Positions 1 through 7,196 of a stretch of DNA of 64,000 nucleotides are shown here, piece by piece. The position numbers and the translations under genes were made by a program. The stretch spans positions 62,001 through 126,000 of the forward strand of contig JAUJOV010000002.1 of NCBI GenBank assembly GCA_030447545.1. Reading direction: 5' to 3'. This DNA is from Sphingomicrobium sp. GTDB lineage: Bacteria; Pseudomonadota; Alphaproteobacteria; Sphingomonadales; Sphingomonadaceae. The notes beneath the pieces were generated by a model. The model did not search any database. It had not been told where the DNA came from and saw only the letters and a list, made by a program, of their open reading frames with translations. Position 1 is the stretch's first letter. The number at the start of each line of letters is the position of its first letter.

Positions 1-282
1 TTCGTTGCGTTGTTCGCCTTTTTCTTCGCGCTCGGCATCGGGGCTTTGTGGGAGGTGTTCGAGTTCGGCATGGACAGGGTTTTCGGTACCAACATGCAGC
101 CCGCAACGGCCCGTGACCCGTCCGGGCTTACCGATACCATTCACGACCTGATCGTCGACACGGTCGGTGCGGCGGTCGTCAGCCTGTTCGGCTGGCGCTA
201 TCTCGCTCGCGCGCGAAGGGCATACGTCGATACCTGGGCCAAACGCTTTATCGAGCGCAACCCGCGGCTGTTCGGCGATTAG
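1..282 (+). CDS. Integral membrane protein, C-terminal fragment
   Basis: The frame is open from base 1, so the N-terminus lies outside the window. The visible 93 codons hold a hydrophobic segment rich in Phe, Ala and Gly, then an ALWEVFEFGMD motif, a GLTDTIHDLIVDT motif, a second hydrophobic stretch (GAAVVSLFGW) and a short basic tail. This pattern resembles the end of YjdF/DUF2238-like polytopic inner-membrane proteins, whose function is unknown. The assignment rests on motif memory from a fragment. The gene is followed by a strong hairpin. Confidence 0.55.
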   Translation, partial: FVALFAFFFALGIGALWEVFEFGMDRVFGTNMQPATARDPSGLTDTIHDLIVDTVGAAVVSLFGWRYLARARRAYVDTWAKRFIERNPRLFGD

Positions 283-678
283 TTCGGCGCCAGTCAGTGG
301 GCGCTTCCACCCGGCCGCCGGCGCGCACCCGGTGCAATCGTCCCCCTGCGCTCGGCTGCTCGGCTAGAAGCCCTGCCCCTCCGGGTTGAGGCGAAGGTGG
401 GGCAGGGCTTCCTTTGCGTCGTTCCGGCAGTGCCGCGGGAGGAGTGCGGATCGGCGGCGCTGCTGACAGCTATTTACTCTGCGCGGGTTAGCAGCACGTG
501 AGCGCGTTTGGTTACCGTCGGATTTGCCACGTCGTGGCCGATCGGGCTGCTGGTGTTCACTAGGGGTTCACTCCAGCGCGACCGCTGGAGGCAGGTACGC
601 GACAAGGACGGACACATGCGGCCACCCCATTCGTTTTAACTTTAATTCCGCTCTATTTACCTCAGGAGGAAACGGACC
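283..678. other. Intergenic region with one hairpin
   Basis: This 396-base stretch holds the hairpin at 368-410 and the promoter region of the secreted protein that starts at 679. I see no convincing coding frame or RNA gene. The last 60 bases are AT-richer than the surroundings (TTTTAACTTTAATTCCGC near 633), as expected of a promoter or 5' untranslated region. Confidence 0.5.
368..410. terminator. Terminator-like hairpin after the membrane protein
   Basis: Perfect 12-bp inverted arms, AAGCCCTGCCCC at 368-379 and GGGGCAGGGCTT at 399-410, enclose a 19-base loop and are followed by CCTTTG. The stem is very strong but the T-run is weak. It lies 86 bases after a stop codon and before the promoter region of the next gene. 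Confidence 0.55.
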
Positions 679-1230
679 ATGTCCATGTTCACCAAGATGC
701 TCGCAGCCGGTGCCGGTCTCGCGGCTCTCGCCGCCACGGCTCCTGCCGCTGCGCAATATTCCTACGGCTACCAGAACCCGTACCCGAACCCCTACGCCTA
801 CGGTCAGCAGCGGTACGGCTACAACCCCTACGCCCAGCAGCGGCAGCAGTACGGCTACGGCAACCCGTACGGCGGCTACGGCTATGGCAACCCGTACATG
901 GCGCAGGCCAGCCAGATGGCGGTTCAGCGGTGCAACGCGGCCGTCCAGTACAAGCTGCAGAACCGCTCCAGCATGGCATCGATCCTCGGCGTCCTGCTCG
1001 GCGCGCAGACTCCTCAGGGCCGCGTGGTCAGCGTGACCCAGGTCAGCCCCCGCAGCAGTTCGGTGCGCGTGCGCGGCCTCGCCACCAGCGGCCGCTACGC
1101 CTCGTACAGCCCCTATGGGATCGGCGCTTACGGCGCGACCGGCTACGGCTACCAGCCGGACCTCGCGTTCAGCTGCACCGTCGACTACCGCGGCTACGTC
1201 CGCGACATCGACTTCGACCGGCTCCGCTAA
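679..1230 (+). CDS. Secreted Tyr/Gly/Gln-rich protein
   Basis: The start is fixed by AGGAGGA at 664-670, 8 bases before the ATG. The 183-residue product has a Sec signal peptide (about residues 1-25, cleavage after TAPAAA). A low-complexity region of about 45 residues is built on YGYGNPYGG-like and QQRYGYNPY-like repeats. A folded C-terminal part with two Cys (RCNAAVQYK and FSCTVDYRG) ends in VDYRGYVRDIDFDRL. Similar small periplasmic proteins of unknown function occur in sphingomonads. The two cysteines could form a disulfide after export. It stands alone, with its own promoter region and a clear terminator. I do not recognise a defined family. Confidence 0.85.
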   Translation: MSMFTKMLAAGAGLAALAATAPAAAQYSYGYQNPYPNPYAYGQQRYGYNPYAQQRQQYGYGNPYGGYGYGNPYMAQASQMAVQRCNAAVQYKLQNRSSMASILGVLLGAQTPQGRVVSVTQVSPRSSSVRVRGLATSGRYASYSPYGIGAYGATGYGYQPDLAFSCTVDYRGYVRDIDFDRLR

Positions 1231-1252
1231 ACCGGTTGAGCTTCGAGCACTG

Positions 1253-1286
1253 GGGAGCGCCGGCCAGCCGCCGGCGCTCCCTTTTT
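1253..1286 (+). terminator. Rho-independent terminator
   Basis: Perfect 12-bp arms (1253-1264 and 1270-1281, GGGAGCGCCGGC with its complement) surround a 5-base loop and are followed at once by TTTTT at 1282-1286. It ends transcription of the secreted protein and separates it from the convergent quinoprotein gene. Confidence 0.9.
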
Positions 1287-3087
1287 ATTGCGCTTGTCCG
1301 GATGCTCCTTGTTCGCTCTGGGGCAGCGCGAAGGCGAAGATCGCCGCGCCGCGCTCGTGGCCGTAGAGGTTGGGTGAGAAGCCCTTGATCCAGCCGCCCC
1401 AGCCGGTCGGCACGGCGACATATTGCCGGCCGCGAACGCTGTAAGTCACGGGGTTCGAGTGGATGCCGGTGCCGGTTCTGAACTGCCACAGCTGCCGCCC
1501 CGAGCGCGCGTCGAGCGCAATGAACATGCCGTCGGGAGTGCCGACGAACAGCAGGTCGCCCGCAGTGCTGAGCAGCGAGGAGACGATCGGGAACTTGTAG
1601 CGCCACTGCCAGGCGAGGGTTCCGTCGGGCCTGTACGCCTTCACTGCCCCGCCGCCCACCTGGCTAGGGACGACGATCGCCTCTCCGCCGAAATAGGACA
1701 GGCCTTCCTTGAACGGCGTCGGATAGGTGCGGAAGGTCGCGCAGGCATCGATGATCGGTGCGTAGAGCAGGGCCGGTCGAGCGGCTGAAGCTCGCATGGT
1801 TCCATTCCTTCGAGCTGGCGGGCCCCGGCAGATCTCGATCCCCGCCCTGGTCGGGTGAACGCGGTTGCTGACCTGGCCCGTCGCCGGGTCGATCCGGCCC
1901 CAGGGTCACGCGGTCGCCGAACTGGGTGACGCTGACCCGCTGGCCGTTGGTTCGGTCGAGGATGAACAGATATCCGTTGCGGTCGAAATGCGCGAGCAGC
2001 CGCCGCCCGCCGGATTCGAACAGGATGTTCTCGTTGACCCCGAATAGTCCCACACGTCGTGCGGCGTGAACTGGTAGTGCCAGCGGATGGTCCCGTCGTC
2101 CGGGTCCATCGCAAGCACCAGGTCGGTGTACAGATTGTCGCCCGGCCGCATGCTGCCGTCGAAGTCGGGCGAGGGGTTGGACGCTGCTCCAGTAAAGCAC
2201 GTCGAGTTCGGGATCGTAGCTTCCGGTGATCCAGGCCGAGCCGCCGCCGCGCTCCCACGCGCTGTTGGCGGGCCAGGTTTTCGATCCCGGTTCGCCGGGC
2301 TTGGGCACCGGTAGCGCCGCCACAGCCGCTGGCCGGTGGAGATGTCGAACGCGTCGATATGGCCGCGAACGCCATTCGGCGCGCCCGACGAGCCGACGAT
2401 CACCATGTTCTTGACGATCAGCGGCGCCATGGTCGAGCCTCGCCCGCGCGCGGGTCGAGCCATATCTTGGTCCACACGGGCGCCCGTGTGCGCGCGTCGA
2501 GCGCGACGAGGTTGCCGTTGGGGCTCGAATAGAACACCCGCCCTCGGGCGACCGCGACCCGCGGTTCACATTGCCGCAGCACAGGGGCAGGTCGAGCGGG
2601 ATCGCATGGCGGTAGCGCCACAGCTCCTGCCCGGTCGCCGCGTCGAGCGCCCAGACATAGCCGTCGCGCCCCGGACGAATACATCACGCCGTCGACCACC
2701 AGCGGTGCAGCTTCGAGCGAATAGCTCGGCGGGTTGGCGATGAGGCCGATCGGCGCCGCCTGGAACACCCAGGCCGCCTGCATCCGGCTGACGTTGCCGG
2801 CGTTGATCTGGTTGAGCTGCGAGAAGCGCTGCCCGTCATAGGCGCCGTAATAGGTGAGCCAGTTGTGCGGCTCGGAGCGGGCGCGCACGATGCGCTCGAA
2901 CGTCACTGCGTCGGCGACAGCGGGGGCGACATGGGTCGCTGCCGCGTCAAGCTCGTCGAACGAGCGCTGCCGGCTGGCTGACCGGCCACGCCGGCCCCTG
3001 GTCCGACGGATAGCTGCAGCCGGCGAGCCCGGCGAGCAGCATCGCGGCTGCGGCCGGCAGGCCGCGGATGCTAGTGCTGGTGACCAC
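1285..3087 (-). CDS. PQQ-dependent alcohol dehydrogenase-like quinoprotein lipoprotein (frameshifted)
   Basis: This is a periplasmic beta-propeller dehydrogenase that oxidises alcohols with pyrroloquinoline quinone. GTG at 3087 is chosen because AGGAGG stands 7 bases upstream and it opens a lipoprotein signal ending LAGLAGC. The order of motifs follows the methanol/ethanol family: WLTYYGAYDGQRFSQLNQI, the vicinal pair CCGNVNRG near 2580, FTPHDVWDYSG near 2060, and a final GTGIHSNPVTY-GWGGW blade near 1400-1460. No C-terminal cytochrome c domain is present. At least four indels break the frame (about 2985, 2560-2700, 2045 and 1790-1860). The gene overlaps the upstream cupredoxin by 17 bases, so the two are probably co-transcribed. 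The substrate cannot be read from the sequence. Confidence 0.8.
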
Positions 3088-3679
3088 GCGGCGGCCTCCT
3101 GTTCCCGGCTTGCGGTTGCCGCGGCCGGTCCAGGCGCGCGTCGGGCGGGACTTCGCCCTTGACGATAACGAAGCCGAGCATGCCTCGGTTGGCGTGGTTG
3201 GCGACCGGGCAGCCGAACCAGTAGAGGCCCGGCTGGTCGAGCGTCACCCGGGTCACGCCGCGGGTAAAGGCGGGAAGGATCACCGCCTGGCGCTCGCCGT
3301 TCGACGGAGCGAACATCGCGTGCGGTCGATGGTCCTCGTTGGTGATGTCGAGCTCGAGCGTTCCGCCGCGCGGCAGGATCAGGATCGCCGGATACCAGAG
3401 ATATTCGTCCTTCGGGATGCGGATCCGGTCGCGCATGATCCCGTCGGCGCCGATGGTCGCGCGCGAAGCGCCGCCGGTGGCAAACAGCCGGCCGATCATC
3501 GCCTCGTTCATCTCGTCGAGGTTGGGATGCTCGTTCAACAGGACCGCCATCTCGGGGTCGACCTGGCCGAGCACGCTGGGTCGCAGAAGGCCGAGATATT
3601 CGCCGGCCGCGCAGGCCGCCAGCGGCGCGCATATCGCCGCCGCGGCACTGAGGCGCAGCAGCAGACGCTTGGGCATCAT
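3071..3679 (-). CDS. Cupredoxin-like lipoprotein paired with the PQQ dehydrogenase
   Basis: About 202 residues. The start at 3679 is preceded by GGAAGGAGT with suitable spacing. A signal peptide ends in a lipobox (APLAAC), so the protein is predicted to be lipid-anchored facing the periplasm. A cupredoxin fold is indicated by HRPHAMF and then FGCPVANHANRGMLGF. The Cys, the His five residues on and the Met ten residues on, with the upstream His, are the classic type 1 copper ligands. Small blue-copper-like proteins are known beside PQQ dehydrogenases, where they may accept electrons. Here the reading frames overlap, which supports a shared transcript. The electron-acceptor role is inferred from context. 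Confidence 0.8.
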   Translation of the reverse strand: MMPKRLLLRLSAAAAICAPLAACAAGEYLGLLRPSVLGQVDPEMAVLLNEHPNLDEMNEAMIGRLFATGGASRATIGADGIMRDRIRIPKDEYLWYPAILILPRGGTLELDITNEDHRPHAMFAPSNGERQAVILPAFTRGVTRVTLDQPGLYWFGCPVANHANRGMLGFVIVKGEVPPDARLDRPRQPQAGNRRPPRGHQH

Positions 3680-3882
3680 ACGCTTCACTCCTTCCAGCCA
3701 ACCGCCCCCCGGCCGATTGGAAGTATGCAATGGTACTTAGCTGCTGGGCCGTGCTCCCGCAAACGCTCGTTTGTGCCGTGCCGTCTCGCTTCCCCGCGCT
3801 GCTCGTCGGGCGGGGGTGAAATCCGCGGGGCGTGCGCCAATATATGCGGCGAAGTTCACAACGTCGGAAAAACTCCCTTCAG

Positions 3883-4608
3883 ATGAGCAACTTGCGAACC
3901 TGCGCAGCGCCGCTGCTCGCCCTTCAGCTGGCCGCCGGCTGCTCGCCCGAGACCGAGCAGCTGACCGCGGCGTCCGGTCCGAAGCAAGGCGCGGCGGAAG
4001 CGGAGCAGAAACCCGCCAGGCAGGAGCGGCCGCGGCTGGTGCTGGCGTTCGGCGACAGCCTTTATGCGGGCTTCGGCCTCGATCCCTCGCAGGCCTTTCC
4101 CGCAGCGCTCGAGCGCGAGCTTGCCGAGCAGGGCCTTGCGGCTCGCGTGGTCAATGCCGGCCTGTCGGGCGACACCACCGCGGGCGGGCTGCGGCGCCTG
4201 CCGGCGACGCTCGACCGGTTGGGCGCGAAGCCCGACCTTGCGATCGTCGGGCTTGGCGCGAACGATGCGCTGCGCGGTCTGGACCCGGCCGAGACCCGCC
4301 GCAACCTAGAGGGCATCCTGGCCGAGCTCGAGCGCCGCGACATACCCGTGCTGCTGACGGGCATCACCGCGCCGGCGCGCTGGAGGCATCCCTATTTCAC
4401 CCAGTACGAGGTCATCTATGCGGAGCTTGCGCGCGATCACGATGCCGAGCTCGAGCCGTCGCTGCTCGAAGGCGTGCTGACCCGCCGCGAGCTGCTGCTC
4501 GACGGGCTTCACCCCAATGCGGCAGGCGCGCAGGTGATGGCCGAGCGCATCGCGCCGCTTGCCGCAAAGAGCCTGCGGCGGAGCGAGGCCGAGCAGCCGG
4601 CGCTGTAA
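3883..4608 (+). CDS. SGNH/GDSL-family esterase lipoprotein (arylesterase/TesA-like)
   Basis: The product is 241 residues from the ATG at 3883. The lipoprotein signal ends LQLAAGC, with Cys20 as the anchor. A spacer rich in Ala and Glu leads to the SGNH blocks: FGDSLYAG (catalytic Ser59), a Gly in the NAGLSGDT block, GLGANDALRG (Asn) and DGLHPNAAG (Asp-His pair). This is the TesA/arylesterase architecture, which hydrolyses short acyl or aryl esters in the periplasm. It is transcribed divergently from the cupredoxin gene across about 200 bases that should hold both promoters. An upstream in-frame ATG at 3832 is less likely because it would precede the signal peptide with a basic stretch. No strong ribosome-binding site is visible. 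Confidence 0.85.
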   Translation: MSNLRTCAAPLLALQLAAGCSPETEQLTAASGPKQGAAEAEQKPARQERPRLVLAFGDSLYAGFGLDPSQAFPAALERELAEQGLAARVVNAGLSGDTTAGGLRRLPATLDRLGAKPDLAIVGLGANDALRGLDPAETRRNLEGILAELERRDIPVLLTGITAPARWRHPYFTQYEVIYAELARDHDAELEPSLLEGVLTRRELLLDGLHPNAAGAQVMAERIAPLAAKSLRRSEAEQPAL

Positions 4609-4725
4609 CAAAGGGCCGCAAGCTCCGCCGGCCGGGAGGGGGGCGCTCAAGCGAGGTTCATGCAACCTCTGCTTGAATGCCCTCGTTGGTGCCGTGCACC
4701 GGCCGATTCTAAAAGGGAGCTCACG

Positions 4726-5019
4726 ATGAAGCGCATCATCTTCGCAGCCGCCGCGGCGGGCCTGATCGCGCCATTCGGGCTCGGCAGCCCGGCGATGGCC
4801 GACCCGGGCGACAATTGGCGCGAGCAGTGGAAGATCCGCGCCGAGTGCGAGAGGAAGCTGTCCGAGGCGAAGAACGGCAGCGACTTTCGCAGCGAGCTGC
4901 GCGAGTGCAACAAGAAGATGTCCGAATGGAGCGGCAAGGAGCGCGCGGAAGCAATCAAGTCTTGGCAGCGGGCCGAGAAGAAATGGCGCGAGCGCTGGCG
5001 CGACCATGATGATGACTGA
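4726..5019 (+). CDS. Small secreted charged helical protein
   Basis: The 97-residue product starts at the ATG at 4726, after GGGAG. A signal peptide of about 23 residues (MKRIIFAAAAAGLIAP, cleavage near SPAMA) precedes a highly charged mature part rich in Trp, Glu, Arg and Lys. It is predicted to be mostly alpha-helical and has two Cys (RAECERK and RECNKK) that could pair after export. It ends WRERWRDHDDD. I recognise no family. Small periplasmic helical proteins of this kind are often stress-related, but nothing here shows that. Confidence 0.7.
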   Translation: MKRIIFAAAAAGLIAPFGLGSPAMADPGDNWREQWKIRAECERKLSEAKNGSDFRSELRECNKKMSEWSGKERAEAIKSWQRAEKKWRERWRDHDDD

Positions 5020-5310
5020 GCGCGAGGCGCCGAGCGCAGCGAAGCGATTGCCAGCAATCGTTAGCAGCGCGTAGAGCCAGCGAGAGCCTTTCCTTCCCGT
5101 CACCGCAGATCGTCGACCGATCGGCTTCGCTTCCCTCAACCTCTGCCTGGATGCGGCGGTTGACGCTATCCCCACCACCCGTGGCATGACTGAGCCAGCC
5201 TGAGCCGGCTCCGCTAGCCGGTACCTCAATACCCGAAGTTCGCCAACTTCGCTCCTCAACGCGGGCGCGCGCCCGCGCGAGTCCGCGCGCGCGTGAGTCG
5301 CGGGGGCGCC
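5020..5310. other. Intergenic region with palindromes
   Basis: No convincing gene. It holds several self-complementary motifs: GATTGCCAGCAATC near 5046, CGAAGTTCGCCAACTTCG near 5234, and a perfect 18-bp palindrome CGCGGGCGCGCGCCCGCG at 5260-5277 followed by alternating CG runs. These resemble intergenic palindromes of high-GC genomes. No T-run marks any of them as a terminator. Confidence 0.4.
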
Positions 5311-5871
5311 TCACTCGCCTGAGTCGCCGTCCTCGCGCGGCTCGTCGCCGGCGTCGGGATCCTCATCCGCCTCGTCTTCGGCTTGCCATTCGATCCGGCT
5401 GATCCCGCCGTCGAGCATGATCCCGGGGTCGCAGTCGCGGTCCTCGTCCTCGTCGTCGGGGAGCGGATGGTCGGTGCCCTTGCCGTACCACTGCTTTCGG
5501 TGGTGCTTGAGCAGGAACATGGTCAGCCGCTCATCGCACTAGCGCCACTCGCCGACCTGTTCGCCCTTGTAGAAGATCGGGCGGGGGACCCCCTTGAGCG
5601 ACCGGCTGAACGCCGCCTGGTCGAGCCGGTGGGCCGAATAATGCATGGCCGCATCCCACGCCCTGCGGAAGGCCGCGCCGGCGGGCCGGAGGCGAAGCGC
5701 GTAGGCGGCGCTGTCGGACATGCCGACGCGCCTGCACGCCTCCTCGACGCAGCTGCTCTCGGCCAGTGCCTCGATGAAGGCGATCTGCCGCTCCGCGGTC
5801 CAGCCGTCGTGGCGGTGGGGGAGGGCGAGGGGGGTGAACTTAATCACCGGTTCTTTTCGTCCTGGTTTCAT
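5311..5871 (-). pseudogene. Sphingomonad helix-turn-helix-like conserved protein, split by an in-frame TAG
   Basis: Two reading frames in the same phase make one protein interrupted by a TAG at 5541-5539. The N-terminal part (from ATG 5871) has TPLALPHRHDGWTAERQIAF and VEEACRRVGMSDSAAYALR, a homeodomain/HTH-like pattern seen in terminase-small-subunit-like and regulatory proteins. It ends GEQVGEWR. Immediately after the stop the frame resumes with CDERLTMFLLKHHRKQWYG and an acidic tail. From memory, intact relatives read GEQVGERRxYDERLTMFLL, so the TAG sits where a Tyr is expected. The break may be a point mutation or a sequencing error. DNA binding is suggested, but the role is unknown. Confidence 0.65.
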
Positions 5872-6298
5872 GAACCAGCTTCGGCTCTTGCCCACGATGG
5901 TCGAATTCGCTGACCGCCAATCTTGGGAGCAGGAGTTTGACCGCTTCTATGATGCGGAGCTCGGCAAAACGTTCGGAAATGTCATGAAGGCTCTCGGGAG
6001 CCTTAGCGAATTTCCGCGTGAGCTGCTCGGACGCATAAACTCAGCAAAGGAGCGCCGTGATTATCTCGCACCTCGGTTCTTCCGAGAACATGATCTCGAT
6101 TTCATTACTAAACCGGGCAGGACCAAGATGATCGCTGAATGCGAGGACTCAATTGATCTCTTTGAGTTGCTCGACCGACAGCTGGAGGACTTTTTGGCGC
6201 CCCAGCGCGAGCGTTTTGGCATTACCCGCGAATGGGTAGATATGCACGTGGCAATGATGGAGAATGAGGCTCAGGAACGATCAAAAACGCATGATTAG
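5870..6298 (+). CDS. Hypothetical protein, orphan
   Basis: From the ATG at 5870 the frame gives 142 residues, mainly charged and helical (FADRQSWEQEFDRFYDAEL, FPRELLGRINSAKERRDYL, DLFELLDRQLEDFL). There is no signal peptide and no membrane segment. Base composition is visibly less GC-rich than the flanking housekeeping genes, which suggests acquired DNA. A second possible ATG lies at 5897. The 5' end abuts the divergent split gene. I do not recognise a family and offer no function. Confidence 0.6.
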   Translation: MNQLRLLPTMVEFADRQSWEQEFDRFYDAELGKTFGNVMKALGSLSEFPRELLGRINSAKERRDYLAPRFFREHDLDFITKPGRTKMIAECEDSIDLFELLDRQLEDFLAPQRERFGITREWVDMHVAMMENEAQERSKTHD

Positions 6299-6319
6299 CG
6301 CTTGCGTGTCGGCGGTGTA

Positions 6320-6424
6320 CGTGACGGTGGGACTTGAACCCACGACCTCCCCGCCCATAATCTGATATCGCTAGAAACAGACATGTAGAAAGCAGGGCGC
6401 TCTGTCCGGCTGAGCTACGCCACG
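6320..6424 (-). tRNA. tRNA-Arg(UCU)-like gene with a ~30-base insertion in the anticodon loop
   Basis: Read on the minus strand, the acceptor arms CGTGGCG and CGTCACG pair over seven positions with one G-U. The D arm (GCTC/GAGC) and T arm (GTGGG-TTCAAGT-CCCAC) are intact. The anticodon stem CCTGC/GCGGG is present, but the loop begins TTTCTAC (anticodon TCT at 6389-6387) and then runs on for about 30 extra bases (6384-6355). No CCA end is encoded (TACA follows the acceptor arm), unlike the two normal tRNAs in this window. It could be a degenerate tRNA, an integration scar or an unusual intron-bearing gene. A functional tRNA would need removal of the insert. Confidence 0.6.
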
Positions 6425-6432
6425 ATAACTCC

Positions 6433-6915
6433 CTAGTCGTTGCTCACGATCAGCTTCGGCTTCTTCCTGGCCAGCCGTTTGCGCTTGGCCTCGATTGCTG
6501 CCTCGATCTCTTGAACCTTTTCCTCCGCGTACGGCCTTGCCGCGGCAATCAGACCGCTGAAGTCGTACCGGTTCGTGATGCTGCCGTCCTTTGTGAAGCG
6601 CCGCTCCTCCCGCTTGATCAGATTTAGGTCTTCAAGCGCCTTGATCCGCTTTTGGATCGTCCGTGGGGTGACCCCGATGGCTTTCGCCATTGTACCCACC
6701 GAAGGATGAGGCAAATTGTCGGCTTGCCACCAGTAATGTGAGAGGTGGAGGATGATGTTCATGTCGAGCGCATCAAGGCCAAGGGCCTGTTGCTTCTCGA
6801 TGAGGATGTTGGGGACGACGTTCCATCCCGCGGCCATGAGCGCCTTCGACCACTTCTTCTCGTTGGTCCGAAGGTTCTCTGATGCGACCTTGTTATTGTC
6901 TGGCTTCCGATTCAT
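6433..6915 (-). CDS. Winged-helix DNA-binding protein (HTH_36-like)
   Basis: 160 residues. A central winged-helix region reads LDMNIILHLSHYWWQADN, then PHPSVGTMAKAIGVTPRTIQ as recognition-helix segment, then LEDLNLIKREERRF and a DGSITNRYDFSGL wing. A basic, coiled-coil-like C-terminus (EEKVQEIEAAIEAKRKRLARKK) follows. This arrangement is typical of HTH_36 proteins found on plasmids, phages and islands, some involved in replication initiation. It lies 9 bases from the tRNA-like gene and in AT-richer DNA. The 281 bases upstream (6916-7196) carry a run of eight G near 7130 and no gene I can defend. Function is inferred from the fold only. Confidence 0.7.
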   Translation of the reverse strand: MNRKPDNNKVASENLRTNEKKWSKALMAAGWNVVPNILIEKQQALGLDALDMNIILHLSHYWWQADNLPHPSVGTMAKAIGVTPRTIQKRIKALEDLNLIKREERRFTKDGSITNRYDFSGLIAAARPYAEEKVQEIEAAIEAKRKRLARKKPKLIVSND

Positions 6916-7196
6916 GCGTGGTCTCCGTGAAGCCGGATATGAGCCGCTTCACGGCGAGCTTCAATGGCTTCAGGGGCGAACACACGGTCGTCCGGGGACG
7001 TTACTCTGTCCACCCGGCGGACGAGTCTGGGTTCACGGGGTCGGGCGTTCTGGAGTTCACCCAAAGCAACACCCAGCCCCCGATCACACGCATCACATCA
7101 CACCCACAGCCCATTACTCACAGGAAAAATGGGGGGGGCGTCCGCTGCTTCGTCCGGTACGTCTAGATTGCGAAGCATCGAGCTAGACGGCTCGAG

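Noticed and set aside
5260-5300. An origin or resolution site suggested by the 18-bp CG palindrome
   Set aside because: Alternating CG palindromes arise easily at this base composition; there are no iterons or partition genes.
6882-7166. An open frame of 94 codons with a plausible Ser/Thr-rich translation
   Set aside because: It overlaps the start of the HTH gene, has no ribosome-binding site and ends after a run of eight G; no family pattern is visible.
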